64,000 nucleotides of DNA from Brucella oryzae (GCA_012103035.1 JAAVLL010000001.1:186001-250000); one strand, 5' to 3'. Positions 13,079 to 23,084 are shown, counted from the first letter of the stretch. Notes: generated by a model from the letters alone, not told the origin. Numbers and translations: made by a program.

Positions 13079-14026
13079 TTAAGCCCGCGGATGCGCTTTG
13101 TCGTAAACCTCCAGAAGCCGCTCGGTGTCCACGCCGGTATAGACCTGAGTGGTCGATAGGCTTGCATGGCCAAGCAGTTCCTGGATCGTCCTGAGATCGC
13201 CACCGCGCCCGAGAAGGTGGGTGGCAAAGGAATGGCGCAGCGCATGGGGTGTGGCGCTGTCGGGCAGGCCGAGCCCGGCGCGCAGCTTCTGCATTTCGCG
13301 CTGGATGATCGCGGCATGCAGAACACCGCCCTTGGCCCCGCGAAAAAGCGGCTTGTCGGCCGAAAGATCGAACGGGCACAGCGCCCGATATTGCGCGACG
13401 GCGCGGTGCACGATGGGCAGCAAGGGCACGAGGCGGGCCTTGTTACCCTTGCCGGTGATGGTGATCGAGAGGGCGGCGCCGTCGGATAGCGCATCGCCCA
13501 TGAGGCCGAGCGCTTCCGATATGCGCAGGCCGCAGCCATAGAGCAAGGTCAGGACGGCAGCGTTGCGCGCGGCGATCCATGGCTCCTCTGCCATCTGGCC
13601 ATCGGCGGCAACCACGCGCCGGGCGTCTTCGGCGGTCAGCGGCTTTGGCAGTGATTTCGGCTGACGCGGTGCGCGCATGGCGCTTGCGCCTGCTGCATTG
13701 GCAAGGCCGCGCTTTTCCAGATGGCGCAGAAGCGAGCGCACACCGGCAAGCCCGCGCCCGAGCGTTCGGGCACCAACACCTTCATTGCGGCGGCTGGCCA
13801 GGAAGGAGCGCAGATCGGCGACCCGCAGATTGCCAACATCTTTCAGCGATGGCGGTTCGCCCAGATGGCCGGTCAGGAAATTGAGAAACTGGCGTGTGTC
13901 GCGCTCATAGGCTTCGAGCGTATTTTCCGACAGGCGGCGCGCATCTTTCAGCATCTTCAGCCATTCTTCACGCGCCGCTGCGAGATCGGCACGGGCGGGG
14001 ATCAGAAATTCGCTGTTCGTCGTCAT
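13079..14026 (-). CDS. xerC: Tyrosine recombinase XerC
   Basis: A site-specific recombinase that, with XerD, resolves chromosome dimers at dif near the division septum. The intact 315-residue frame has an N-terminal SAM-like DNA-binding domain (residues 1-125) and a catalytic domain with Arg168, Lys193 in GKGNKAR, HALRH at 261-265, His287 and nucleophile Tyr296. The start at 14026 (MTTNSEF) is preferred to an upstream in-frame ATG that adds 57 residues of poor quality. It is divergent from rimM. XerD and XerC are hard to tell apart by eye. Confidence 0.88.
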   Translation of the reverse strand: MTTNSEFLIPARADLAAAREEWLKMLKDARRLSENTLEAYERDTRQFLNFLTGHLGEPPSLKDVGNLRVADLRSFLASRRNEGVGARTLGRGLAGVRSLLRHLEKRGLANAAGASAMRAPRQPKSLPKPLTAEDARRVVAADGQMAEEPWIAARNAAVLTLLYGCGLRISEALGLMGDALSDGAALSITITGKGNKARLVPLLPIVHRAVAQYRALCPFDLSADKPLFRGAKGGVLHAAIIQREMQKLRAGLGLPDSATPHALRHSFATHLLGRGGDLRTIQELLGHASLSTTQVYTGVDTERLLEVYDKAHPRA

Positions 14027-14196
14027 AATCAAGCCGGTCTTAGTTCTGGATTTGCGGATAGTCTGCCAGCGATAGGTTACCGGCTGGTTGTTCGTGGAGT
14101 GAAAAGCACTATTCTTACGAAATGAGGTGAATTGAGCTGACGAAAGAGCTATGGAACAAAAATAGTTCCATCCGAGCAGCAGAAACAAGGTTGGCA

Positions 14197-14786
14197 ATGC
14201 CGCGTCCAGAAAACCCGATCCAGCTCGCCGTTATCGGCGCCGCCCATGGCACGCGCGGCGAAGTGCGCGTGAAGACTTTACCGGCGATCCGCTGGCCATC
14301 GCCGATTACGGCCTGCTCTATGACGAACAGGGCAAGAGCTATGAGGTTCTGGAAGCCCGCCCGGCCAAGACGGTCGTGGTCGTGCGCTTCAAGGGCATCA
14401 ACGACCGCAATGCCGCCGAGGCGTTGAACGGGAAGGAGCTTTTCATCGATCGTTCGCAGCTGCCGGACGACGAACTGGATGAAGACGAATTCTTCCAGAC
14501 CGACCTGATCGGTTTGCTGGCGGTGGATGCCGAAGGCAAGACCTATGGTGTGGTGAGCGCGCTCTTCGATTTCGGCGGCGGCGACCTCATCGAGCTTAGC
14601 GAAAAGGGCAAGCGCCCGATGCTTATTCCTTTCACGGAGGCTGCCGTGCCGGAGATCGATCTGGACAAGGGCACGCTGCTGGTCGAGCCCTATGCCGCCG
14701 GATTGATTGCCGAGGATGAGGATGAGCGTCCGCAGAGCGAAAAGAAAAGCCGAAGAAGTCATGATCGAAGTTTCCAAGGTCGATGA
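14197..14786 (+). CDS. rimM: 16S rRNA processing protein RimM (one frameshift)
   Basis: RimM binds ribosomal protein S19 and helps mature the 30S head. The N-terminal RimM domain carries [14 protein letters not shown], and the C-terminal PRC-barrel holds [18 protein letters not shown] and [21 protein letters not shown]. One T is missing from the run at 14277-14279. Repaired length is 196 residues with a charged tail. The end overlaps the start of trmD by 26 bases, so the two are coupled, as in many bacteria. Confidence 0.93.
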
Positions 14787-15510
14787 CAGAGCTGATTTCT
14801 TTCATGCATCCGTGCTGACGCTTTATCCTGAAATGTTTCCTGGGCCGCTTGGCGCTTCGCTTGCCGGCAAGGCGCTCGGTGAGGCCAAATGGCAGCTCGA
14901 TGCGGTGCAGATTCGCGATTTTGCGGAAGGGCGGCATCGTATGGTCGATGACACACCCTCTGGCGGTGGTGCTGGCATGGTGATGAAGCCGGATGTCATC
15001 GCCCGCGCACTCGATTCCGTTGCCGATGGCCATCGCCCGATGCTTCTGATGAGCCCGCGCGGAAAACCGCTGACGCAAAAGCGTGTGCGTGAACTGGCAG
15101 ATGGACCGGGCGCGATCATTCTCTGCGGACGGTTCGAGGGCGTGGATGAGCGCGTGATCGAGGCACGTAATCTCGAGGAAGTATCGATCGGTGATTATAT
15201 TCTGTCGGGCGGAGAAACTGCAGCAATAGTTCTGTTGGATGCAATTGTCCGGCTTTTGCCGGGCGTGATGGGCAATCGCGAATCCGGTGAGACCGAAAGT
15301 TTCGAGACAGGATTGCTCGAACATCCGCATTATACGCGTCCGCAGGTTTGGGAAGATCGGTCCATTCCCGAAATCCTGACCTCCGGCAATCATGGCGCCA
15401 TCGATAAATGGCGGCACGGACAGGCCGAACGGATCACCAGGAACGGCGCCCCGATCTTTGGGAAGTCTATTGCGAGGGCAAACGCAAATGAACCTGATCC
15501 AGCGGCTTGA
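14761..15510 (+). CDS. trmD: tRNA (guanine-N1)-methyltransferase
   Basis: TrmD methylates G37 of tRNAs reading CNN codons and prevents +1 frameshifting. The intact frame has the SPOUT trefoil-knot segments [14 protein letters not shown] and [11 protein letters not shown], plus the N-terminal [13 protein letters not shown]. The ATG at 14761 is favoured by its spacing from GAAGAAG; upstream in-frame starts would run deeper into rimM. Length is 249 residues. The DUF4260 gene overlaps its 3' end by 23 bases. Confidence 0.95.
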   Translation: MIEVSKVDDRADFFHASVLTLYPEMFPGPLGASLAGKALGEAKWQLDAVQIRDFAEGRHRMVDDTPSGGGAGMVMKPDVIARALDSVADGHRPMLLMSPRGKPLTQKRVRELADGPGAIILCGRFEGVDERVIEARNLEEVSIGDYILSGGETAAIVLLDAIVRLLPGVMGNRESGETESFETGLLEHPHYTRPQVWEDRSIPEILTSGNHGAIDKWRHGQAERITRNGAPIFGKSIARANANEPDPAA

Positions 15511-15838
15511 AAGTCTTTCCCTCGCGCTGCTGGCGCTGGGAGCCTATTGGGTCAGTGGCGCAAGCTGGTGGCTTTTCGCGATATTCATTCTGGCACCCGA
15601 TCTTTCGTTCTTCGGTTATCTCAAAGGTCCGCGCACAGGTGCGGTTGTCTACAATATCGCCCACAGCTGGATCGGTGTTGTACTTTTGGCAGTGCTGGGT
15701 TGGGCGATGAACTGGCAGGTCTGCATCGCCATGGCCCTGATTTGGTCCGTGCATATCGGTATCGACCGCGCTCTGGGCTTCGGTCTCAAATATGGATCAG
15801 GTTTTCAGGATACGCATCTTGGCCGGATTGGCCGTTAG
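15488..15838 (+). CDS. DUF4260 membrane protein
   Basis: A 116-residue protein with four predicted membrane helices, matching the DUF4260 pattern: a [17 protein letters not shown] segment, then [15 protein letters not shown], then [10 protein letters not shown] at the C-terminus. Function is unknown. It overlaps trmD by 23 bases and is therefore in the same transcript. A repeat element and a terminator follow directly. Confidence 0.85.
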   Translation: MNLIQRLESLSLALLALGAYWVSGASWWLFAIFILAPDLSFFGYLKGPRTGAVVYNIAHSWIGVVLLAVLGWAMNWQVCIAMALIWSVHIGIDRALGFGLKYGSGFQDTHLGRIGR

Positions 15839-15982
15839 AGCGCGTTTTGATCTGATTGGATCAGATCGGTGCCCTAACGTTTTGTTTTGACGCGTATCTT
15901 CTGATCGAAGCAGGATCAGAAATCAGTCCAGTGTACTGATTTCCCTGTGTAGGCGCTTCACACTTTTCGGGATGCGCTCTAA
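15837..15982. repeat. Dispersed palindromic repeat, family A, copy 1
   Basis: A mosaic bounded by AGAGCGC at the left and GCGCTCT at the right. Inside are the palindrome GATCTGATTGGATCAGATC and the block CACACTTTTCGGGATGCGCTCT. The same blocks recur at 35912-36015 and in part at 45111-45163. The arrangement resembles the RIME-type intergenic elements of Rhizobiales. This copy also holds an extra AAATCAGTCCAGTGTACTGATTT palindrome near 15920-15942. Confidence 0.75.
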
Positions 15983-15985
15983 ATA

Positions 15986-16014
15986 AAAATGCCCGGTTTT
16001 ATGCCGGACATTTT
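15986..16014. terminator. Bidirectional terminator
   Basis: AAAATG-C-CCGG at 15986-15996 pairs with CCGG-A-CATTTT at 16004-16014, with one mismatch, and A and T runs flank it. It lies between the convergent DUF4260 gene and the NCS1 transporter gene and can serve both. Confidence 0.7.
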
Positions 16015-16025
16015 CGTTTTCTTGA

Positions 16026-17487
16026 TCAGGCAGAGTGCTGATTTGCAGGACTGCGAAGTTCTGTCTGCGACCTGCGCAGCACAAAATAGACGCTGCCGCC
16101 AATGCCCACGCCGAAGAACCAGCCATAGGTTGCCCACCAGCTAGGCAGGAGATTGGTGGTCATTGGCAGGACAGACGAGAACAGTGCGCCAATGGCGAAA
16201 GCGATGAAAGCCTTGACGTGCCAGCCATTCTGGAACCGGAATTCACCATTTTCCTGATAAAGATCGGCCACATTGAGTTGCCCGCGACGGAGCAGATAAT
16301 AGTCGACCATCATGATTCCGAAGATAGGCCCCATGGTGGAACCGAGGAAGTTGACGAAATGCGCTGCACCGGTTTCCCATGGCGCAAACGGGTAGAGGAT
16401 CAGCGCGATCAGCGCCGCGATAACACCGCCCCGCTTGAACGAGACTTTTGCGGAAATGTGTTGGAGAAATCGAATGCTGCGGAAACGAAGTTTGCAACCA
16501 CATTGATGCCGAGCGTTGCGACGGTAAAGGTGAGTGCGGCAAGGAGCGCAAGGAACCAGCTATCGAACTTTGCCGAAATCTGGTCCGGATGGAGCAGAAC
16601 TTCCCCATAAACGGTAAAGGCAGCGGTCGTGGTGACGCCGGCGACAAGGCAGAAGGCCAGAAGATTGACCGGCAGGCCCCATAGATTGCCACGCCGCAGG
16701 ATGCTTCATCTTTGGCATAGCGCGAGAAGTCGCAGAAATTCAGATAGAGTGCCGCAAAATAGGTAATCCAGGTGGCCGCAACGGCGGCGAGAGCTGCAAA
16801 AGATCCCGGCTCGCCTGTAACACCTGCATCGCGCGTTTTCTCGATGAGCACATCGCGTGGAATTTCGCTGCCGAAGGAGAAAGTACCAGCTTTGATGACC
16901 AGATAAACAGCCAGGATAAGCATCATGATCCAGACTGCCGGACCGGCCCAGTCCTGAAATTTGCGGACAGTTTCCATACCACGCTGGATGATGAGAAGCT
17001 GAGCGGCCCAAACCAGAACATAGCAGATGACTTCGAGGGTGGAGTGGCCAAGAAGATGGCTGTTCTGATGAAAGGACAGCATGCTTTCGTTGCGTATAAA
17101 CAGCGCGACGAGCGCGCCGGAAGCGGCAGCCGTCTGTGCGCCATACCAGAAACAGGCGACGACGCCGCGAACGAGTGCTGGAAAATTGGCTCCAAATGTG
17201 CCGAAAGATGCACGAGCCAGCACCGGGAAAGGCACGCCTGTTCGCACGCCGGCATTGCCAACCAGGCTCATCAGGAAGAAAATGACCAGTGATCCCGCAC
17301 CGATGGCTATGACAAAGTTTAAGAAACTCCCGCACAGAAGAAACAGGCTTGCGGCAAGATAATAGCCCCAGAGGCTGTGAACATCCGATGTCCAGACGTT
17401 GAAAATACTGAAGGCGCCCCATTTACGCTCTTCTGCTGGTGCCAGATCCTCGTTGTACAAAGAGGGTGATGGATTCGTGATTGTCAT
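16026..17487 (-). CDS. NCS1-family nucleobase/allantoin:cation symporter (two frameshifts)
   Basis: A 12-helix symporter of the NCS1 family (cytosine, uracil, allantoin and hydantoin transporters). The N-terminus LYNEDLAPAEERKWGAF followed by NVWTSDVHSLWGYY is the family signature, and the C-terminal part includes GPIFGIMMVDYYLLRRG. Bases are missing near 16699 and near 16456; repair gives 487 residues. The N-terminus looks closest to the allantoin/hydantoin branch, but the substrate is an inference. An inverted repeat lies just upstream. Confidence 0.87.
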
Positions 17488-17504
17488 ATTGTCCCCATTT
17501 TAGT

Positions 17505-17523
17505 AACAACTTTTATAGTTGTT
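17505..17523 (-). promoter_or_regulatory. Inverted repeat upstream of the NCS1 transporter
   Basis: AACAACT and AGTTGTT form perfect 7-bp arms around a 5-base spacer, 18 to 36 bases before the start codon at 17487. The position and AT-rich half-sites fit an operator. The regulator is unknown. Confidence 0.4.
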
Positions 17524-17638
17524 TACGATTTAATTTCTTATTGTTGACGATAATTGTGGCACAGTCCTGCGGGGCTGGCTACGAAAATTTATGACAGGGC
17601 GTGACAAATCCTCCGTGATGCTGTATGTGCCTGCCAGT

Positions 17639-17681
17639 TCGGGGAAACCCGATACTAATATCTCGTTCGGGCAAAGCCCGA
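17639..17681 (+). other. Two GC hairpins in the rplS leader
   Basis: The 325-base gap before rplS contains two close hairpins: TCGGG-GAAA-CCCGA (17639-17652), capped by a GNRA loop, and TCGGGC-AAA-GCCCGA (17667-17681). They sit about 135 bases before the start. A structured 5' leader for the ribosomal protein gene, or a small RNA, is possible. The rest of the gap (17524-17813) shows no gene I trust. Confidence 0.4.
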
Positions 17682-17813
17682 GACGTCCGTAAACCAATAA
17701 ATGGTGTACCGCTCCTGCCTGAGATTGAAGGCATAGCCGCAGGGCCAAGGATTGCTTGGCGGCAAGTGTAGAGCGCTCTGACTGTTTGAGAAGAATTCAG
17801 AAGGAGTCAGACG

Positions 17814-18251
17814 ATGACCGATATCATTCGTCAGCTTGAAGCCGAACAGGCAGCAAAGATCGAAGAAAAGCGCAAGCTTCCAGATTTCCAGCCAGGCGAC
17901 ACCGTTCGCGTTCAGGTTCGCGTCACCGAAGGTACGCGTACCCGCGTACAGGCCTATGAAGGCGTCTGCATTGCCCGTTCCGGCGCTGGTCTCAATGAAA
18001 ACTTCACCGTTCGCAAGATTTCGTATGGCGAAGGTGTAGAACGCGTATTCCCGGTTTACTCGCCAGTCGTCGAAGGCGTTGAACTCGTTCGCCGCGGCAA
18101 GGTCCGCCGTGCGAAGCTTTACTACCTGCGTGGCCTCACCGGTAAGGCTGCACGTATTGCTGAGAAGAAGGACAACCGCACCAAGGCCGAGCGCGAAGCT
18201 GACAAGCGCGCCGCCGAACGTGACGCCGCCGCAAAGGCTGCTGCTGAATAA
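17814..18251 (+). CDS. rplS: Ribosomal protein L19
   Basis: Large-subunit protein L19 lies at the 30S/50S interface. The intact 145-residue frame starts [12 protein letters not shown] and contains the SH3-like core [14 protein letters not shown], the VFPVYSP and [20 protein letters not shown] segments, and the alphaproteobacterial Lys/Arg/Glu/Ala-rich tail. AGGAG precedes the ATG. It is single here, closed by a terminator. Confidence 0.97.
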   Translation: MTDIIRQLEAEQAAKIEEKRKLPDFQPGDTVRVQVRVTEGTRTRVQAYEGVCIARSGAGLNENFTVRKISYGEGVERVFPVYSPVVEGVELVRRGKVRRAKLYYLRGLTGKAARIAEKKDNRTKAEREADKRAAERDAAAKAAAE

Positions 18252-18270
18252 GCTTCACAGCAATCTGTTT

Positions 18271-18300
18271 GAAAAGGGCGGCCTCGGGTCGCCTTTTTAT
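18271..18300 (+). terminator. Terminator after rplS
   Basis: An AAAAGG(G)CG arm and a CGCCTTTT arm, with one bulged base, enclose a short loop and lead into a T5 run. Confidence 0.65.
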
Positions 18301-18393
18301 TTGCCAAAGGCAGAGGGCTGCGTAACATATTGCTTAATTCTGCCAATATCTCGCAAGATTGTTACTGCGACACCCTGTTGCGGTTTCAGTTTC

Positions 18394-18422
18394 TTGACGA
18401 ACCGTGGCGGCGGGTGCATATG
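18394..18422 (+). promoter_or_regulatory. Candidate promoter for leuC
   Basis: TTGACG at 18394-18399 and CATATG at 18417-18422 are 17 bases apart. The first box is close to the sigma-70 consensus and the second is weak. If real, the transcript would carry repeat family B in its leader. Confidence 0.3.
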
Positions 18423-18432
18423 ACAGGAAGTT

Positions 18433-18533
18433 AGAGCGGTTCCAGTCAAGGCCTGAATCGTCGGAACCGCCCTAACTATTTTTCACGCATTTGCCCACGC
18501 AAAACCGTTTCACACTTTTGCTGGAAATGCTCT
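18433..18533 (+). repeat. Dispersed palindromic repeat, family B, copy 1
   Basis: Begins AGAGCGGTTCCAG, has an internal GGAACCGCCCT arm, then a GCAAAACCGTTT block, and ends TTTTGCTGGAAATGCTCT. A close inverted copy lies at 28597-28698 and a fragment near 53987-54012. It ends 26 bases before the leuC start, so it is in the leuC leader if the promoter is upstream of it. Confidence 0.75.
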
Positions 18534-18559
18534 ACGAACTATTCAAAGGACCTCTCGCA

Positions 18560-19967
18560 ATGAGCGCGCCGCGTACACTTTACGACAAGATCTGGGACGA
18601 CCATGTAGTGGATCAGCAGGAAGACGGAACCTGCCTCCTTTATATTGATCGCCATCTTGTGCACGAAGTGACGAGTCCGCAGGCTTTTGAAGGGCTGCGC
18701 ATGGCGGGCCGCAAGGTGCGTCATCCAGAAAGACACTGGCCGTGGTCGACCACAATGTTCCGACCTCGCCGGACCGCATCAACGGCATCAAGAACGAGGA
18801 AAGCCGCATTCAGGTCGAGGCTCTGGCCAAGAATGCTGCCGATTTCAACGTCGAATATTATTCCGAGCGTGATCGCCGTCAGGGCGTCGTGCACATCGTC
18901 GGACCGGAGCAGGGCTTCACCCTGCCGGGCATGACGATTGTTTGCGGGACAGCCACACCTCGACGCATGGTGCCTTCGGTTCGCTGGCGCATGGTATCGG
19001 CACGTCGGAAGTCGAGCATGTGCTCGCGACCCAGACGCTGATCCAGAAGAAAGCCAAGAACATGCTGGTGCGTGTTGAGGGTGAACTGGCTCCAGGTGTC
19101 ACTGCCAAGGACATCACGCTCGCCATCATCGGCGAAATCGGCACCGCAGGCGGCACCGGTTACGTGATCGAATATGCGGGCAGCGCCATTCGTTCGCTGT
19201 CGATGGAAGGTCGCATGACCGTCTGCAACATGTCGATTGAAGGCGGCGCTCGCGCTGGTCTGATCGCACCGGACGAGACGACATTCGCCTATGTGCAGGG
19301 CAAGCCGCGCGCGCCGAAGGGCGAAGCGCTGGAACAGGCGATTTCCTACTGGAAGACGCTGCATTCGGATGAAGGCGCGCATTTCGACAAGATCGTCGAG
19401 CTGGATGCGGCCAAGATTTCGCCGGTCGTCTCCTGGGGCTCTTCGCCGGAAGACGTTGTGTTCGTTACCGACATCGTGCCGAATCCGGACGATATCAAGG
19501 ACGAAACCAAGCGTGCATCGAAGTGGCGTGCTCTTGATTACATGGGCCTGAAGCCGGGCACTAAGATGACCGACATCAAGATCGACCGCGTCTTTATCGG
19601 CTCCTGTACCAATGGCCGCATCGAGGATTTGCGCGATGCTGCACGCATGGCCGAAGGCAAGAGGGTTGCTGCTGGCGTAAACGCCATGATCGTGCCGGGC
19701 TCCGGTCTGGTGAAGGAGCAGGCGGAAGCCGAAGGCCTCGACAAGATCTTCATCGAAGCCGGTTTTGACTGGCGTGAGCCGGGCTGCTCCATGTGCCTTG
19801 CCATGAACGACGACCGCCTGAAGCCGGGCGAACGTTGCGCTTCGACCTCGAACCGTAATTTCGAGGGTCGTCAGGGCTTCAAGGGCCGCACACATCTTGT
19901 GTCGCCAGCCATGGCCGCCGCTGCTGCTATCGCCGGACATTTCGTCGATATTCGCGAGTGGAACTGA
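18560..19967 (+). CDS. leuC: 3-isopropylmalate dehydratase large subunit (two frameshifts)
   Basis: LeuC with LeuD isomerises 2- to 3-isopropylmalate in leucine synthesis, using a [4Fe-4S] cluster. The N-terminus is [12 protein letters not shown], followed by [13 protein letters not shown] after repair, and the cluster cysteines appear in [14 protein letters not shown] and [11 protein letters not shown]. One A is missing near 18730 and one G from the run at 18946-18948. Repaired length is 469 residues, the normal Brucella length. leuD is not in this window. A strong terminator follows. Confidence 0.95.
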
Positions 19968-20013
19968 GGGTTCACATCAGATGAGGCGTTTTTGAAGCGC
20001 TTTCCGAAAGATC

Positions 20014-20042
20014 AAACCGCCGGCTCATCCCGGCGGTTTTTC
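20014..20042 (+). terminator. Terminator after leuC
   Basis: A perfect 10-bp stem (AAACCGCCGG with CCGGCGGTTT) around CTCATC, followed by a T-rich tail. A classic Rho-independent site. Confidence 0.85.
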
Positions 20043-20140
20043 TTTGGCTGCATATTAGCAGCTTTTTCACGCTTTGATTGTAGGAGGGGCGGGTGGCTGG
20101 CGTCCAGAGTCTTTGAGGGTCGGCACGGGGAAGAGCATCG

Positions 20141-21344
20141 ATGAATGGAGCCGACTTTATCCTCCTGATCAACATGACCGTTTCCGGTCTGTTTGCTTTC
20201 GCATTTCTCGGCATTGCCGTTTATGCGCGGGATAATGCGGCAGCGCCTGTCTTCGCCTTCGGCTTTATTTTCGCAATGCTCTATTTCCTGACAGAGCTTG
20301 CCATGCCCTCCATTCCCAATCCTCGTCTCGGCTATATGCTCGCCTTTGCGACTTACTATCTGACATTGTCATGTCTGGTCGTCGGTCTGGCTCGAATGTA
20401 TGCCCGACCGGTGCCGTGGATTGCGCTCGGTCTGCTGACAATTGCGTCCTTTGCCGTGGTCTACGGAATATATGACATTGCCCGCAGCCAGATGGCGGGC
20501 ATGCTGCTTTATCAGGCGCCCTATTTCCTGGTGCTCCTTCTTGCGGTATGGGTGATCCTGCGTGTGGATCGCAACGGTATCGACACCTTGATGGCGGTGC
20601 TGTTCGGCATCAGCGCAATCCATTTTCTGTTCGCCGGTTATCGCCATGTTGTCGGGAGGCACAGGAGCTGAACCTGCCGATTATACTGATACGACCTACG
20701 CGATGTTCTCGCAGTCGATTGGTGCGGCTCTTTCCGTTGCGGGTGGGCTGCTCCTGCTTTTGAGTCTGATGCGAGAGTTGATTACCAATATGCTGATCCG
20801 TTCGGAAACGGACCAGCTTTCGACCTTGCTCAACCGGCGCGGTTTCGAGTTCCGTGCCGAAGCCGCAATCGAAAAATCGAAGCGCATGCGGCAGGCTTTG
20901 TCGCTTGTTTTGTGCGATATTGATCACTTCAAGGCAATCAACGACACGCATGGTCATGCTCTGGGAGACCGCGTCATTGCGGCCTTTTCCACCGAGCTGC
21001 GTCAAGCGGCCAGCGCCAAAGGCGGAATTGCTGCCCGCGTGGGCGGCGAGGAATTCGCGGTTATCCTGCCGGGCAATACGGTTCAATCCGCCTGGCGATT
21101 TGCCGACAGGGCCCGACTTGCCTGCCCCGATATCCATATTCAGGGCAAGAACGGCGTTATCGCATTCACGGCGAGCTTCGGTGTCGCCGAAATGGAATTC
21201 GACGATGTGTTCTCCGATCTCTACAAACGGACCGATGGCGCGCTTTATGAAGCGAAGAAAAGCGGACGCAACTGTGTCCGCACCGCTTTGCCGATACTGA
21301 TAGACGAGAACGTTGTGGAATTCCGCTCAAAGACCGGGCGTTGA
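20141..21344 (+). CDS. Membrane-anchored GGDEF diguanylate cyclase (frameshifted)
   Basis: Predicted to make cyclic di-GMP. The first half has about six membrane helices, suggesting an integral sensor. The C-terminal GGDEF domain includes DQLSTLLNRRGFE, LCDIDHFKAINDTHGHALGD and the active-site loop RVGGEEFAVILPG, so the catalytic signature is intact. There is no EAL domain. Two Gs are missing from the run at 20654-20656, between the membrane and linker parts; repair gives 401 residues. No partner gene is adjacent. Confidence 0.88.
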
Positions 21345-21351
21345 ACGAAGC

Positions 21352-21711
21352 TTATCGATAGCCGCAGTCGGGATGTTCCAGAACCGGCGTTTCTCCGCGG
21401 TCGATCCCATACATGAAAGAGCGTCCGTGCAGCACGATTGCGCTTTCGCAGGTGTTGTTGGGTCTGGCGACGATATAGGCGACGGCATTATCGCGGGGCG
21501 CGGAAATGATCCTGACGCGCTGCGGCGAGGGCGAAACCGTTTTCCGTGCTACCCCGATCCGAATGATCTTCGCGCCGTTGTCCGGCATCTGGATGACAAG
21601 ATTTCCCGATGCATCAAGAGAGCGCACCGCTTCTTCGGCAAGCGCGGGACCGGTCAGCGCAAGAGCGCCGACGACAGCCAGACCAAGCGTCATCCGTTTG
21701 CGGTTTGCCAT
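21352..21711 (-). CDS. Secreted hypothetical protein
   Basis: About 119 residues with a signal peptide (MANRKRMTLGLAVVGALALTGPALA) and a mature part with two cysteines (NTCESA and HPDCGYR) that could pair. I start at the ATG at 21711 where the signal peptide begins; an in-frame ATG at 21735 would add 8 residues. No domain recognised. It is convergent with the GGDEF gene, separated by 7 bases. Confidence 0.65.
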   Translation of the reverse strand: MANRKRMTLGLAVVGALALTGPALAEEAVRSLDASGNLVIQMPDNGAKIIRIGVARKTVSPSPQRVRIISAPRDNAVAYIVARPNNTCESAIVLHGRSFMYGIDRGETPVLEHPDCGYR

Positions 21712-21874
21712 CGTTGATAGAGCCTCATCATGCATGATCCCAAAGAGAATGAGGACTATCTTAACTCTTTCTTTACCTTTGTCATCCGTGCTGGCTAAAA
21801 TCGAACCGGTCTTCCCGTGCGCTACTGCTTAGCAGGTTGCAGGCGGAAGAGTTGGAAACGCCAAGGAACGTTGA

Positions 21875-22331
21875 ATGACCCAAGATCATGCCGTCGATAT
21901 TGCGCTCCTCCATCTGCGTGATGCCCACGAATTTGCGCCGCTGCTGGCAAGCTATGCGCAGGCGCTGAAGCGCGGTGCTCCACGTCGCCCCGATGATTTT
22001 ATGCCGAGCACCTGCTTCAGGATCGCGCCGCTGAAACGCTGGGGCCAGGGTTGACGGCAATCTGGTCGGCTTTGTGATCTTCTATGATCTGCCCGAACCC
22101 GTGACGGGGCTGCGTGCCGGGCAGGTGGATCATATCTACGTGCATCACGATCATCGTGGAAAAGGCATAGCCAAGGCGCTGATCGACGTGCTTGCCGACA
22201 AGGCCGAAGAGCGCAGCTGGTCCAAGCTGGTGCTCAATGCGCCGCGTGTGCCGGAAGACGGGCGCAAGCTCTATGAACAGATTGCCACGGCTGCGGACTG
22301 GTCGAGCTATGTGATTCGATTCGGTAATTAA
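21875..22331 (+). CDS. GNAT-family N-acetyltransferase (two frameshifts)
   Basis: A Gcn5-related acetyltransferase that should transfer acetyl from acetyl-CoA to an unknown amine. The core shows GNLVGFVIFYDLPEP and then VDHIYVHHDHRGKGIAKALID, where the R-G-K-G loop binds the CoA pyrophosphate. One T is missing from 21997-22000 and one G from 22041-22044. Repaired length is 152 residues. Confidence 0.8.
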
Positions 22332-22462
22332 TCGATTTCCCGAAAGTTGATGAAATTACACATGTTTTTGCCTATTGCGGTCTTCAATCGTTTGAATGCC
22401 GCAATCACGCGAATGTGTCGCCCAGGTGCGACCAATTGTTAGTCTTTTCGTGAAAAGCTTCT

Positions 22463-22491
22463 TTGACGTGATGGTAAAAGCGCAGTAGAAA
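22463..22491 (+). promoter_or_regulatory. Candidate promoter for sdhCDAB
   Basis: TTGACG at 22463-22468 and TAGAAA at 22486-22491 with a 17-base spacer. It would give a 5' leader of nearly 190 bases before sdhC. Confidence 0.45.
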
Positions 22492-22595
22492 GCGCCACAT
22501 AGGGCCGTACGCCACGGTCCAGCCATAATTTATTGGGTCGTACCGGCGCGGGATCGTAAAGTCCGGTTCCCTGCGCTTTGGATGACATCGAACGA

Positions 22596-22644
22596 GGGTT
22601 CGGGAGAACCCGCAATCCGGCTGCTTCGCTGATCTTCGTCAGCG
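22596..22644 (+). other. Hairpins in the sdhC leader
   Basis: Two perfect 6-bp hairpins lie 40 to 90 bases before the sdhC start: GGGTTC-GGGA-GAACCC (22596-22611) and CGCTGA-TCTTCG-TCAGCG (22627-22644). The remainder of the 22332-22685 gap has the candidate promoter but no gene. A regulated leader is possible. Confidence 0.4.
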
Positions 22645-22685
22645 GGGTGTTGCCGGAGAGAAACGTCAGGGAAGCCTACAGAGCC

Positions 22686-23084
22686 ATGACACAACCGACT
22701 GTAACGCGTCAGCGTCCTTTGTCGCCGCACCTGTCCATCTACAAGCCTGTCATTACGATGACGATGTCCATCGTCCATCGCATCACAGGCGGCGCACTTT
22801 ACTTCGGCACCTTGTTGCTGGCGGCCTGGTTGATTTCGGCTGCAGTCAGCGAAGAGTGCTTCAATTTCGTCAGCGCATTGTTCTCGTCCTGGATCGGTCG
22901 CCTGATCCTGTTCGGCTATACCTGGGCGCTTCTGCACCATCTGGCCGGTGGCGTTCGTCACCTGATCTGGGATACGGGCGCAGGTCTTGAAAAGCACACG
23001 GCTTCGAAGATCGCCTGGACGACCGTTGTTTTCTCCATCATCGCCACGATCCTCGTCTGGGTCGTTGCCTATTCGGTGCGTTAA
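22686..23084 (+). CDS. sdhC: Succinate dehydrogenase cytochrome b556 subunit
   Basis: One of two membrane anchors of complex II, binding heme b and ubiquinone. The intact 132-residue protein has RPLSPHLSIYKP, the SIVHRITGGALYFG segment typical of SdhC, and HHLAGGVRHLIWD with the heme-ligand histidine. Three helices are evident. It is the first gene of sdhCDAB. Confidence 0.95.
   Translation: MTQPTVTRQRPLSPHLSIYKPVITMTMSIVHRITGGALYFGTLLLAAWLISAAVSEECFNFVSALFSSWIGRLILFGYTWALLHHLAGGVRHLIWDTGAGLEKHTASKIAWTTVVFSIIATILVWVVAYSVR

Noticed and set aside
13079..14026. Tyrosine recombinase as an integrase of a genomic island
   Set aside because: The protein has the length and motifs of XerC, no tRNA or att-like repeat is beside it, and the neigh­bours are housekeeping genes.
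17530..17748. A 72-codon minus-strand frame upstream of rplS
   Set aside because: No ribosome site, poor codon pattern and no motif; it overlaps the probable rplS leader.
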